From Rhizobium sullae (GTDB lineage Bacteria > Pseudomonadota > Alphaproteobacteria > Rhizobiales > Rhizobiaceae), in contig NZ_FWER01000008.1 of NCBI RefSeq assembly GCF_900169785.1, positions 62,001-126,000 of the forward strand: DNA of 64,000 bases, given 5' to 3'. The notes under the pieces were generated by a model. It worked only from the letters and a program-made list of their open reading frames with translations, searched no databases and was not told the origin of the DNA. Positions 35,556-44,219 of this stretch are shown here, one piece after another (the stretch's first letter is position 1; each line of letters opens with the position of its first letter). The translations under genes were made by a program, and so were the position numbers.

Positions 35556-36545
35556 TTAGAATAGGTTTTTGCCGTCGCTCCTCGGATCACCGTTTACCTG
35601 ATGAGGCGTGTAAAGATCGGTCCGGACCCGTCGCCGCCATGGCCTTGCAAGATTTTCCGGATCAATTTCGATGTCAGCGACAGCAATAGCGGGCATACCG
35701 TTCTTAGGGCATTGTGCTGCCCACTGACCATCTGGAGCGGCAATTCCCGAGGGAACGGCCGTGCTCTGGGGTGCAAGGTTGGCATAGCTGACCCAGTAAA
35801 TATTGCTTGCCGCATGCCCCAATACCTCAGCGGCAAATGCCGGAGCATTAGAAGGGCTGTCTCCTGCTGTCGAGAAAAGGACGCAATCGACATTAAGTTT
35901 CTCGTATTCGATGAATATCTCGGGATAGTGCGCTTCCATGCCGATCGCGCAGCCGAAACGGAAGCCATCCACCTCAAAAGTCACTGGGATCTTCCCTGGC
36001 GAGTACATGAACGAGATTTTCGTGTTCGATAGCAGGCGCTCATCGTAGCGCGTCACCAGCTCCCCACGGTCGGAGACGACATAAAGGCTGTTATGCGGCC
36101 GGTGCGGCGAGGTGAGTTGATGGACGGAACCGAATATCGTCCAAAGCTTAAGCTCGTTCGCAAGTCTTCTGGTCGCTTCCAGTTCCTCGCGCAAAGCGCC
36201 CCATTCGAAGCGCGTCCAGTCGGAAGGCCCGATTTCTCTAGGTCCGGTTTCGGACATGATCCGTTTATGTGGCCAGCAGGTCGTGCCTTCCGGGAAATGT
36301 AACAGGCGAGCCCCGGCTTTATGAGCTTCCTCCATGAGGCGACGCATTTCTGCCGCGCTGGCATGAAGCGCCGGAATGTCACGGGGATCGTTGAACAGTG
36401 ATGTTTGCGCTACAGCGATCCGCATTGAATGGATAGCGGGCTTGCCTGGCGGCTGGCGAATATGTTGGAGAGCTGCGGTGTATGATTCGCCGGTTTTGGC
36501 CGCGCGAGCACGTACACGGCGTTTGAGATTTCCGTTTTGCGTCAT
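35556..36545 (-). CDS. carbon-nitrogen hydrolase-fold protein with altered active site
   Basis: A protein of 329 residues from the ATG at 36545. The nitrilase fold starts near residue 41 (MRIAVAQTSLF). Glu86 is in the expected FPEG. The catalytic Lys position reads YDERLL, so Glu169 replaces Lys. The nucleophile position (canonical ICYDLRFPE) reads IGMEAHYPE, so Gly202 replaces Cys; a different Cys (199) is three residues earlier. The first 40 residues are an extra basic segment including RARAAKTGESYTAALQH. Either it is not a nitrilase enzyme or it uses a shifted nucleophile. It is monocistronic, with a 342-base region upstream. Confidence 0.8.
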   Translation of the reverse strand: MTQNGNLKRRVRARAAKTGESYTAALQHIRQPPGKPAIHSMRIAVAQTSLFNDPRDIPALHASAAEMRRLMEEAHKAGARLLHFPEGTTCWPHKRIMSETGPREIGPSDWTRFEWGALREELEATRRLANELKLWTIFGSVHQLTSPHRPHNSLYVVSDRGELVTRYDERLLSNTKISFMYSPGKIPVTFEVDGFRFGCAIGMEAHYPEIFIEYEKLNVDCVLFSTAGDSPSNAPAFAAEVLGHAASNIYWVSYANLAPQSTAVPSGIAAPDGQWAAQCPKNGMPAIAVADIEIDPENLARPWRRRVRTDLYTPHQVNGDPRSDGKNLF

Positions 36546-36887
36546 TGTCAGGCCTTTCACGTCCCGGACGCAGTTCCCCAGCAACCCACCCGAAACGATC
36601 GGACCAAGACAGCGACCCGAGACAGAAGTCCCTTTGCCTCCGTTCAAGACCATGCTGGGGAAGGTCTGGGAGGTTAGGCGCAGGCCACGCCAGAACAAAA
36701 TTGTCGGGCAAGTGCCGATTCGTCAAGCTGTCGCAGAATCCCCCGATTAAAGCGACACTTGTGTGTCTGACTTTTGAACATTGCAAAACCAATCCTCCAC
36801 CCGCGCCGAAATACCTTCAGCAGCGACGGCCGCCCTCAGCACCATGCTTCGAGTGACCGTCGCTTTCAGCCCTCGGGCTTTCGCATA
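36546..36887. other. intergenic region, no gene seen
   Basis: 342 bases between two minus-strand genes. No open frame looks protein-like, and no strong hairpin was found. It should contain the promoter of the nitrilase-fold gene and the end of the GST transcript. Confidence 0.45.
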
Positions 36888-37589
36888 TCAGCGGGCGCGC
36901 TGGTTGAAGAGGATCTTCTGCGCTTCCTTGTCGTCAGCAATATTCGCCTGGCGTTCGCGCTCTTCCTTGCCGACTTCGATTCCCCTTAGAACCGCCGGGC
37001 GCCGGTGCATGCGCTCGAACCAGGCCTTGAGGTTCGGAAACTCGTTGAGGTCCTGGCCCTGGCGTTCATAGGGGATGACCCAGCCGATTGAGGCCATGTC
37101 GGCGATCGAGTATTCGCCGGCGAGATAGTCCCGCCCTTCCAGCCGCCTGTTCATGACGCCGTAGAGGCGGTTCACTTCGTTGGTATAGCGGTTGATGCCG
37201 TATTCGATCTTCTCCGGCGCATAGCTGCGGAAGTGGTGAGCCTGGCCGGCCATCGGGCCGAGGCCGCCGACCTGCCAGAAGAGCCATTCTTCCACCTGCA
37301 CGCGCATCCGCTCGTCCGTGGGATAGAACTTGCCGTATTTGCGGCCGAGATATTGGAGGATGGCGCCGGATTCGAAGACCGAGATAGGCTCGCCGCCGGG
37401 GCCGTCCGGGTCGATGATCGCCGGCATGCGGTTGTTCGGCGCGATCTTCAGGAAGTGCGGCGCGAACTGCTCACCCTTGCCAATGTTGATGTACTTCACC
37501 TCGTAGGGAACGCCGAGTTCCTCGAGCATGATGCTGATCTTAAAGCCGTTCGGGGTCGGCCAGTAATAAAGTTCGATCGGTGCCGTCAT
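36888..37589 (-). CDS. glutathione S-transferase (YfcG/YghU type)
   Basis: A protein of 233 residues. The N-terminal thioredoxin-like domain has the opening ELYYWPTPNGFKISIMLEEL, with Asn in TPNG as in YfcG-type disulfide-bond reductases. NNRMPAIIDPDG and VFESGAILQYLGRKYG (the cis-Pro and glutathione-binding ESGAI) follow. The helical C-terminal domain has WLFWQVGGLGPMAGQ and FPNLKAWFERM. It is a cytosolic glutathione-dependent reductase. The ATG at 37589 is chosen because AAGGAG lies just upstream. Confidence 0.93.
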   Translation of the reverse strand: MTAPIELYYWPTPNGFKISIMLEELGVPYEVKYINIGKGEQFAPHFLKIAPNNRMPAIIDPDGPGGEPISVFESGAILQYLGRKYGKFYPTDERMRVQVEEWLFWQVGGLGPMAGQAHHFRSYAPEKIEYGINRYTNEVNRLYGVMNRRLEGRDYLAGEYSIADMASIGWVIPYERQGQDLNEFPNLKAWFERMHRRPAVLRGIEVGKEERERQANIADDKEAQKILFNQRAR

Positions 37590-37747
37590 CAAAATCTCCT
37601 TTGCGGGACTCAACACATAAGTGGCAGGGCGCCGCCTTCAAGCCGTCAACCATTGTGAACGCCAAATGAACCGGGACCTCAGCACCCGTTCAGCCGGGGT
37701 GTGGCAAGACTTATCTCAACGATAAGACGCATCTCGGCCCAAGGAAC

Positions 37748-37924
37748 ATGGACGTGCTTATTCTGGCAAGACGCTTCACCGTCATCACGCTGTTCGCGGC
37801 GGTTTTCGCGATCACATTTTCCGCAGCCGTCGTGCGCGGCGGCGGGGGCGGCGCGCAGTCGCATTTTGGCGCGAACTACACGTGCCTCAACGTGACCAGC
37901 CCCTTCTGCACCGGTATGCGCTAA
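37748..37924 (+). CDS. small secreted or membrane-anchored protein
   Basis: A protein of 58 residues. RBS AAGGAA precedes the ATG. Residues 8-29 (ARRFTVITLFAAVFAITFSA) form a signal peptide or single membrane segment. Then comes a Gly run (GGGGGAQ), then NYTCLNVTSPFCTGMR with two Cys, possibly disulfide-bonded after export. No family is recognised. It sits between the GST and amn genes. Confidence 0.55.
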   Translation: MDVLILARRFTVITLFAAVFAITFSAAVVRGGGGGAQSHFGANYTCLNVTSPFCTGMR

Positions 37925-37988
37925 AATATTCCCCGGCGGGCTGCAGGCGCGTCGCTTGCTTGTTAGTAAGGGCAATCTATAATGCGCC

Positions 37989-39494
37989 ATGAGCAAAAGA
38001 ATCTCTCCATTACCTCTTGATATTTCCTCGCCGCCTGCCTTTGAACCGCAAAGCTTCGATGATCCGGCACAGGCGGTCGACGCGCTAACCGCGCTTTACG
38101 AACGCAATACCACCTTCCTGATCGACAGTTTTTCGGAGCTTGCCAAGGGCGCGCCGATCACCTCGCGCTACCGCGCCTTCTACCCTCAGGTCAGTATCGA
38201 AACGACTAGCTTCGGCCATGTCGACTCCCGCCTGTCCTACGGGCATGTGACGGCGCCGGGCGTCTATACGACAACGGTCACCCGGCCGAAGCTTTTCCGC
38301 CATTACCTGAAGGAGCAGTTGGCGCTCTTGATGAGGAGCCACAACGTTCCAATCGTCGTGTCCGAATCCTCGACGCCGATCCCGCTGCATTTCGCCTTCG
38401 GCGAAGGCGCGCATGTCGAAGCCTCCGCCTCGACCTTCATTGACATCCCGATGCGCGATCTCTTCGACACGCCGGACCTAAACACGACCGACGACGAGAT
38501 CGCCAACGGCGAATATATCCCGCCGCCGGGCGAACCCTCGCCGCTTGCGGCTTTCACGGCGCAGCGCATCGATTATTCGCTGGCCCGGCTTGCCCACTAC
38601 ACGGCAACGAGCGCGCAGCACTTCCAGAACTTCGTGCTCTTCACGAACTACCAGTTCTACATGGATGAGTTCTGCGCCTGGGCGCGCGAGACGATCGCCA
38701 AGGGCGGCGGCGAGGACGGCTACACAGCCTTCGTCGAGCCGGGCAACATCATCACACACGCCGGATCGAGCCAGCCGGAAACCGATGCCACGCCCCCCCG
38801 CCTGCCCCAGATGCCGGCCTATCACCTCAAGAAGAAGGGCCATGGCGGGATCACCATGATCAATATTGGCGTCGGCCCCTCCAACGCCAAGACGATCACC
38901 GACCACGTGGCCGTGCTGCGCCCGCATGCCTGGCTGATGCTCGGCCACTGCGCCGGCTTACGCAACAGCCAGCGGCTCGGCGACTACGTGCTGGCGCACG
39001 CCTATATGCGCGAGGACCATGTTCTCGACGACGACCTGCCGGTCTGGGTGCCGATCCCCGCACTTGCCGAAGTGCAGGTGGCGCTGGAAGCGGCCGTCGC
39101 CGAAATCACCGGCTACCAAGGTTTCGAGCTGAAGCGCATCATGCGCACCGGCACCGTCGGCACAATCGACAACCGCAACTGGGAACTGCGCGACCAGCGC
39201 GGCCCGGTGAAGCGGCTGTCGCAAGCGCGCGCCATCGCACTCGACATGGAATCGGCAACGATAGCCGCCAACGGCTTCCGCTTCCGCGTGCCTTATGGAA
39301 CGCTGCTTTGCGTTTCCGACAAGCCGCTGCATGGCGAGCTGAAGCTGCCGGGCATGGCGACGGCCTTCTACCGAACGCAGGTCAACCAGCACCTGCAGAT
39401 CGGCATCCGCGCCATCCAGAAGCTCGCGGCAATGCCGCCGGAAGCACTGCATTCGCGCAAGCTGCGCAGCTTCTTCGAGACTGCCTTCCAGTAA
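37989..39494 (+). CDS. amn: AMP nucleosidase
   Basis: A protein of 501 residues, the normal Amn length. The N-terminal Amn-specific domain contains RYRAFYPQVSIETTSF. The C-terminal nucleoside-phosphorylase fold has INIGVGPSNAKTITDHVAVLRP, MLGHCAGLRNSQRLGDYVLAHAYMREDHVLDDDLP in parts, and LDMESATIAANGFRF. It splits AMP to adenine and ribose 5-phosphate, controlling the adenylate pool. It is preceded by the small secreted-protein gene and its stop is followed by a short membrane-protein gene on the other strand. Confidence 0.95.
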   Translation: MSKRISPLPLDISSPPAFEPQSFDDPAQAVDALTALYERNTTFLIDSFSELAKGAPITSRYRAFYPQVSIETTSFGHVDSRLSYGHVTAPGVYTTTVTRPKLFRHYLKEQLALLMRSHNVPIVVSESSTPIPLHFAFGEGAHVEASASTFIDIPMRDLFDTPDLNTTDDEIANGEYIPPPGEPSPLAAFTAQRIDYSLARLAHYTATSAQHFQNFVLFTNYQFYMDEFCAWARETIAKGGGEDGYTAFVEPGNIITHAGSSQPETDATPPRLPQMPAYHLKKKGHGGITMINIGVGPSNAKTITDHVAVLRPHAWLMLGHCAGLRNSQRLGDYVLAHAYMREDHVLDDDLPVWVPIPALAEVQVALEAAVAEITGYQGFELKRIMRTGTVGTIDNRNWELRDQRGPVKRLSQARAIALDMESATIAANGFRFRVPYGTLLCVSDKPLHGELKLPGMATAFYRTQVNQHLQIGIRAIQKLAAMPPEALHSRKLRSFFETAFQ

Positions 39495-39498
39495 GGTC

Positions 39499-39720
39499 TT
39501 ACCTCGCCGTCTCCAACTTTGTGCGATCCGCAACCATCTGCGGATCGGCATCGCGTGAGTCCGCAACTTGCAGGCCGGCGATGACTGCCGCAAATATCGC
39601 GAAAGCAACCACGAGCCGCGCAAAAAACGAACGGATATCTGTCTCGTAAAATTCTTCGCGAGCCTGCTCGTTGCGCCGCGCCCAGATGAAACTTGCAATG
39701 GCGACTTCCAAAACTCCCAT
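39499..39720 (-). CDS. small membrane protein
   Basis: A protein of 73 residues from the ATG at 39720. One membrane segment (residues about 31-48, FFARLVVAFAIFAAVIAGL) lies after a soluble N-terminal helix with charged residues (WARRNEQAREEFYETD). No family is recognised. GGAG sits upstream. It converges on amn. Confidence 0.55.
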   Translation of the reverse strand: MGVLEVAIASFIWARRNEQAREEFYETDIRSFFARLVVAFAIFAAVIAGLQVADSRDADPQMVADRTKLETAR

Positions 39721-39875
39721 GTCCTTCACTCCTTCGAGGTTATCGATGGAGCTTTGTCGAATCCGCGACGGCGATTTCGACATTCAGGCCTGAACAAAGA
39801 TTTTTTTCTTTGCTGTCGAATTGCGTCTAGTCTCTTCGTCTACAGGCTGTGACAGGAAGCCGGGAGGAAGTAGCC

Positions 39876-40226
39876 ATGAAATATCTGTGCCAGGTCTGGT
39901 TCGAGCCGTCTGTGCTCGAGCGCATGAGCGAAGGGGAGAAGACGAGGCTCGACAAGGATTCGCTCGCTTATGACGAGGACCTCGTCGCCAGCGGTCACAT
40001 GATCCGGGCCGAGGCGCTGCAATCGCCGAAGAGTGCCGTGACCGTTCGCGTTCGCAATGGCGAGATGTCGGTGACCGACGGCCCCTATGCCGAAACGAAG
40101 GAACAACTCGGCGGCTTCATCCTCATTGACGCGAAAGACCTGAACGATGCCATACGCGTTGCCGCCGGCATTCCGCTGGCAAAGCTCGGCAGCATCGAAG
40201 TTCGCCCCATCTACACGTTCGGCTGA
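39876..40226 (+). CDS. YCII/DGPF-domain protein 1
   Basis: A protein of 116 residues. The YCII-related DGPF motif appears as VTDGPYAETKEQLGGF. The start MKYLCQVWF and the end GSIEVRPIYTF are typical. DGPF proteins have a dimeric alpha+beta barrel and are the standard neighbours of ECF42-type sigma factors. GGAGG precedes the ATG at 39876. It is the first gene of a tight four-gene operon (10 bases to the next). Confidence 0.85.
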   Translation: MKYLCQVWFEPSVLERMSEGEKTRLDKDSLAYDEDLVASGHMIRAEALQSPKSAVTVRVRNGEMSVTDGPYAETKEQLGGFILIDAKDLNDAIRVAAGIPLAKLGSIEVRPIYTFG

Positions 40227-40236
40227 GGAGGCATCC

Positions 40237-40596
40237 ATGAAGTTTCTTTGCCAGTTCTGGTTCGATACCGAGAAAAGCAAGCTGGTTCCGCAGGAGGAAT
40301 GGGATGCACTGACGCAGGAGTGCATCGCCAGCGACGACCTCTGGCAGGAGCGCGGTTTCCTTCAGGAAGCACTTGCGCTGCGCGAGCCGGCGTCAGCCGT
40401 CACGCTGCGAATCCGGAAGGGAGCGACAGTCGCCACGGATGGTCCATTTGCCGAAATCAAGGAACACCTCGGCGGCTTCGTCTTGCTCGAAGCCAGGGAT
40501 ATGGAGGAAGCGAAGTCCATCGTCTCGACCTTCCCGATCCTGAAATACGCTTCGGTCGAAATACGCCCCGCCTATTCGATCACGGACGGGAGATAG
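40237..40596 (+). CDS. YCII/DGPF-domain protein 2
   Basis: A protein of 119 residues, similar to its neighbour, with MKFLCQFWF, ATDGPFAEIKEHLGGF and VEIRPAYSI. GAGGAGG precedes the ATG at 40237. The DGPF tetrapeptide is intact here. It starts 10 bases after the first copy. The function is unknown; it may be the effector of the linked sigma factor. Confidence 0.87.
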   Translation: MKFLCQFWFDTEKSKLVPQEEWDALTQECIASDDLWQERGFLQEALALREPASAVTLRIRKGATVATDGPFAEIKEHLGGFVLLEARDMEEAKSIVSTFPILKYASVEIRPAYSITDGR

Positions 40597-40600
40597 CTCA

Positions 40601-40953
40601 ATGCGCTATCTCTGCCTGATCTATAATCCCGCCGACATCGACGGTACGCTGACGCCGAAGGAGAGCCCGTCAAGGCGCATTTCAGCTTCGATGAAGAGCT
40701 GAGCCGCGAGGGCATCATGATCCACTCCGATGCGCTGGAGATGCCGGAGAAAGCGACCGTGCTGCGAGTCCGCAACAACATGCTGCAGGCGACCGACGGC
40801 CCTTATGTCGAAACCAAGGAGCATCTTGCAGGTTTCTACGTCATCGAAGCACGGGACGATCAAGCGGCGAAGGAGATTGTGGCACGCATCCCCTCCGCGC
40901 GTGTCGGCGCCGTGGAACTCAGGCCGGTGCGGATACTGACTTTACCGGAGTAG
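40601..40953 (+). pseudogene. YCII/DGPF-domain protein 3, frameshifted
   Basis: An N-terminal fragment from the ATG at 40601 (MRYLCLIYNPADIDGTLTPK) stops early. The rest continues in another frame from about 40660: EGEPVKAHFSFDEELSREG, then ATDGPYVETKEHLAGF and GAVELRPVRI. One base appears lost around 40658-40668. If translated from the internal ATG at 40717, only 78 residues result. It lies 4 bases after the second copy. A sequencing error is possible. Confidence 0.7.
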
Positions 40954-40956
40954 CGC

Positions 40957-42201
40957 TTGGAGAAACTGATCGAGGACATATACCGGTCGCAATCGCGCAG
41001 GGTTCTGGCAACGCTCATCCGCCTGCTCGGTGATTTCGACCGGGCGGAGGAAGCGCTGCACGACGCCTTTGCGGCGGCGGCTCGCACATGGCCGCGCGAC
41101 GGTGTTCCCGCCAACCCGTTTTCATGGCTCGTTTCCACGGGCCGCCACAAGGCGATAGACCATATCCGGCGACGCAGGCGCTTCGATGCGTCACTGCAGG
41201 ATATCGAGGACAGTTTTTACGGCGAGGCCGATACGACGGAGATCGGCGACATGGAGCTTATTGGCGACGACATGCTGCGGCTAATCTTCACCTGCTGCCA
41301 TCCGGCCATTCCGTCGGATGCGCAGATGGCGATGGCGCTGCGTGAAGTCTGCGGGCTGACGACCGAGGAGATCGCCCATGCATTCCTCGTTCCGGCACCG
41401 ACCGTGGCACAGCGGATCGTGCGGGCGAAAAGCAAGGTACGGACGGAGCGCATCCCGTATGAAGTTCCCGACCTCGACGAACTGCCCGAGCGGCTCGACC
41501 GCGTGCTGCACGTCATCTATCTCGTCTTCAACGAAGGCTATTCAGCGTCTTCGGGCACGGAAGTGGTCCGAACGGACCTGACGGCCGAGGCGATCCGGCT
41601 GGCGCGGCTGGTGGAAGGCCTGCTGCCGCACCCCGATGTTGAGGGACTGCTTTCGCTAATGCTGCTGCAGGATTCCCGCGGGCGGGCGCGGCGCACTGAG
41701 GATGGCGGCCTGATCCTACTTGCCGAGCAGGACCGGTCAGCCTGGGATCGCAGGAAGATAGAGGAAGGCCTGGACCTGCTGCGGCGGGCGATGGAGCCCA
41801 GCGAAGTCGGTCTCTACACCGTCCAGGCCGCTATTGCCGCCGAACATGCTAAGGCCGAGACGCCGGAGGCCACGGATTGGCCGCGCATCGCCGCCTATTA
41901 CGACCTGTTGACTACGGCACAGCCCTCGCCGATCGCGGAGCTCAACCGGGCGGTTGCTATCGCAATGTCGGAGGGGCCGCAAAGAGGCCTTGAGATCGTC
42001 GACGGCATCCTGGCATCCGGGAAACTCGGCAGCTACCACCTTGCGCATGCCGCACGCGCCGATTTCCTGCGCCAGCTCGGCCGCCGGGCAGAGGCGATCG
42101 CTGCCTATGAACGCGCGCTGTCCCTCTGTCAGCAAGGGCCAGAGCAGGCTTTTCTGCGCAAGCGGATATCAGAACTGACGGCGGCGTCCGAGCGGCAATG
42201 A
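40957..42201 (+). CDS. ECF42-type RNA polymerase sigma factor
   Basis: A protein of 414 residues, starting with TTG at 40957 behind GGAG. Sigma region 2 (DFDRAEEALHDAFAAAAR) and region 4 (GLTTEEIAHAFLVPAPTVAQRIVRAK) lie in the first 190 residues. The long C-terminal part (FNEGYSASSG, then helical repeats with GSYHLAHAARADFLRQLGR) is the extension found in ECF42 (SigJ-like) factors, thought to regulate activity in place of an anti-sigma. It follows three YCII/DGPF genes with a 3-base gap. Its last 33 bases overlap the convergent flippase-like gene. Confidence 0.92.
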   Translation: MEKLIEDIYRSQSRRVLATLIRLLGDFDRAEEALHDAFAAAARTWPRDGVPANPFSWLVSTGRHKAIDHIRRRRRFDASLQDIEDSFYGEADTTEIGDMELIGDDMLRLIFTCCHPAIPSDAQMAMALREVCGLTTEEIAHAFLVPAPTVAQRIVRAKSKVRTERIPYEVPDLDELPERLDRVLHVIYLVFNEGYSASSGTEVVRTDLTAEAIRLARLVEGLLPHPDVEGLLSLMLLQDSRGRARRTEDGGLILLAEQDRSAWDRRKIEEGLDLLRRAMEPSEVGLYTVQAAIAAEHAKAETPEATDWPRIAAYYDLLTTAQPSPIAELNRAVAIAMSEGPQRGLEIVDGILASGKLGSYHLAHAARADFLRQLGRRAEAIAAYERALSLCQQGPEQAFLRKRISELTAASERQ

Positions 42202-43131
42202 GATCGCGGTTCCCGTCAGAGCGGAAACGATGATCAGCAGATGCGCATTGATGCTTGCCTGAGCAAGCCCATCGAGCGCCGCCTTGCCGGTCGATGCGCC
42301 CAGGGCAACGGCGCCTGCCGTAATGCCTGCCGGATAAGTGCCAACGCCGCCCGGCGCATGGACGGGCAGTACTGAGGAAAGCTCGCCGCCGAGCGCACCG
42401 CCGAAACTCGCCGTCAGCGGCGAAATTCCCATGAGGCTGAGCGCCCAGGCGAGCACGACGACCTTCACCAGCCAGTTCACCGCCGTCATGGCCCAGGCGC
42501 GTGCGAAGGCTCTGGCATTTGCGGGCAGGCCGATTTCGATTTCCGACAGGAAGCCCTGCGCCTTGGCGGGAAAAAGTCTGAAGCCGAAGCGAAGCAGCGG
42601 CCTGCGGATCACGAAAGCCGCGACCGGCAAAAGCAGGAATGCGGCCCACAAAAGCCAGGCCAGAAGGGCGTTCGGAGCGGCTGCCGCAAATCCGATGCCA
42701 GCTGCGGCGAGCAGCGCGTGCAGATCGAGCAGGCGCATGACCAGAAGAGCGGAGGTTGCCCGCGTCAGCGGAATGCCGAATTCCGCGCGCATGAGAACCG
42801 GAAAGCTCGTCTCGCCGGTGCGGAACGGCAGCATGATATTGAGCAGGTTATGAATCTGCGTCACCCGGAAAAGCGTGCGGAACTGGCCTGCCGTCTCCCG
42901 CGGGAAGTAATCGAGAATGCGCCACGTCCGCAGGAAGTAGGTGCTGGTCAACAAGGAAAGCGCCACAAGGATCGGTATCGCGCCGACGGTGGCCCACTGG
43001 GCGATGATGGCCGACCATCCCCAGAACCACTCGATGAAAAGCGCATAGGCTGCGACGATTACGACCGTCAGCAGCGTCATGCGATTGCGCGCTAACCAGG
43101 ATTGTCGGCTAGCGCCAACCGGAGAGTTCAT
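42169..43131 (-). CDS. UPF0104/flippase-like membrane protein
   Basis: A protein of 320 residues with about eight membrane segments, from TLLTVVIVAAYALFIEWFWG to LIIVSALTGTAISLPLG. Signatures include HNLLNIMLPFRTGETSFPVLM, VHAPGGVGTYPAGITAG and LARAWAMTAVNWLVK. These match the lysylphosphatidylglycerol synthase transmembrane-like family, some members of which flip lipid-linked compounds. It is divergent from the GT2 gene (74 bases between), so a role in moving lipid-linked sugar across the membrane is an attractive inference. Confidence 0.8.
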   Translation of the reverse strand: MNSPVGASRQSWLARNRMTLLTVVIVAAYALFIEWFWGWSAIIAQWATVGAIPILVALSLLTSTYFLRTWRILDYFPRETAGQFRTLFRVTQIHNLLNIMLPFRTGETSFPVLMRAEFGIPLTRATSALLVMRLLDLHALLAAAGIGFAAAAPNALLAWLLWAAFLLLPVAAFVIRRPLLRFGFRLFPAKAQGFLSEIEIGLPANARAFARAWAMTAVNWLVKVVVLAWALSLMGISPLTASFGGALGGELSSVLPVHAPGGVGTYPAGITAGAVALGASTGKAALDGLAQASINAHLLIIVSALTGTAISLPLGRRRQF

Positions 43132-43205
43132 GTACTAGGCTTCCTGACTTCAGCGGCCAAAACGCCGCTCGACTGGCCGTTACGGCCTTTTAGGAGCAAT
43201 AAGAG

Positions 43206-44219
43206 TTGCAGACAACGTCAGAGTCGCTTCGAAGCGCAAATGATCTAGACCAATCGCTCGAACTTTCGCTTGTGGTGCCGGTTTTCAACGAGGAAGAAAG
43301 CGTCGGCCCGCTTGTCGAACGGATATGCGATGCGATGGTGACATACGCTTGCCGGTGGGAGCTTATCCTGGTCGATGACGGCAGCACGGATGCCACACTC
43401 GTCAATGCCCGCAAGTATCTCGGCCGTGAAGGGCTGGCGCTCAGGATCGTGGAGTTGCAGCGCAACTTCGGCCAGACTGCCGCGATGCAGGCCGGCATCG
43501 ACACGGCGCGGGGCCGGCTGATCGCAACGATGGACGGCGACCTGCAGAACGACCCGAAAGACATTCCGTCGATGGTTTCCGAACTCGAGCGCCGCGAACT
43601 CGATCTCCTGGTCGGCTGGCGCAAGAACCGCAAGGACGCTCTGCTGCTGCGAAAGATCCCGTCCTGGTGCGCCAATTACCTGATAGGCCGTATCACCGGC
43701 GTGAAGCTGCACGACTACGGCTGCAGCCTGAAGATCTACCGCGCCTCGATCATCAGGCAGGTGAAGCTGATGGGCGAAATGCACCGCTTCATCCCCGCCT
43801 GGGTTGCCGGCGTCGTCCCGAGCTCGCGCATCGGCGAAATGGCCGTCAGTCATCACGCCCGCCAGCACGGTCAGTCGAAATACGGCATCTCGCGGACCTT
43901 CCGCGTGATCCTCGACCTTTTGTCGGTCATGTTTTTCATGCGCTACAAGGCGCGGCCCGGCCATTTCTTCGGCTCGCTCGGCCTCGGCCTCGGCGCGCTC
44001 GCGGCGCTGATCCTGCTTTACCTGTTCTTCGACAAGTTCATTCTCGGAAACGATATCGGAACCCGTCCAATGCTCATGGTCGGCGTCGTCCTGCTGCTGT
44101 CGTCCGTGCAATTAATCACCACCGGTATTTTGGCGGAGATGATCGCCCGCACCTACTATCGCGACGACGCCTCGCCGAATTACATCGTCCGGCAGATTTT
44201 CGATGGAAGCGACGTTTGA
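43206..44219 (+). CDS. GT2 polyprenyl-phosphate glycosyltransferase (RgtE/GtrB-like)
   Basis: A protein of 337 residues starting with TTG at 43206. The GT2 catalytic domain has SLVVPVFNEEESV, LVDDGSTD and ATMDGDLQNDPKD, with DGD as the nucleotide-sugar site. Two membrane segments follow at the C-terminus. Related enzymes (DPM1, ArnC, rhizobial RgtE) make polyprenyl-phosphate sugars. Followed by GT39 genes that use such donors, it fits synthesis of a lipid-linked sugar such as polyprenyl-phosphate galacturonate. The actual sugar is inference. It overlaps the next gene by 17 bases. Confidence 0.9.
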   Translation: MQTTSESLRSANDLDQSLELSLVVPVFNEEESVGPLVERICDAMVTYACRWELILVDDGSTDATLVNARKYLGREGLALRIVELQRNFGQTAAMQAGIDTARGRLIATMDGDLQNDPKDIPSMVSELERRELDLLVGWRKNRKDALLLRKIPSWCANYLIGRITGVKLHDYGCSLKIYRASIIRQVKLMGEMHRFIPAWVAGVVPSSRIGEMAVSHHARQHGQSKYGISRTFRVILDLLSVMFFMRYKARPGHFFGSLGLGLGALAALILLYLFFDKFILGNDIGTRPMLMVGVVLLLSSVQLITTGILAEMIARTYYRDDASPNYIVRQIFDGSDV

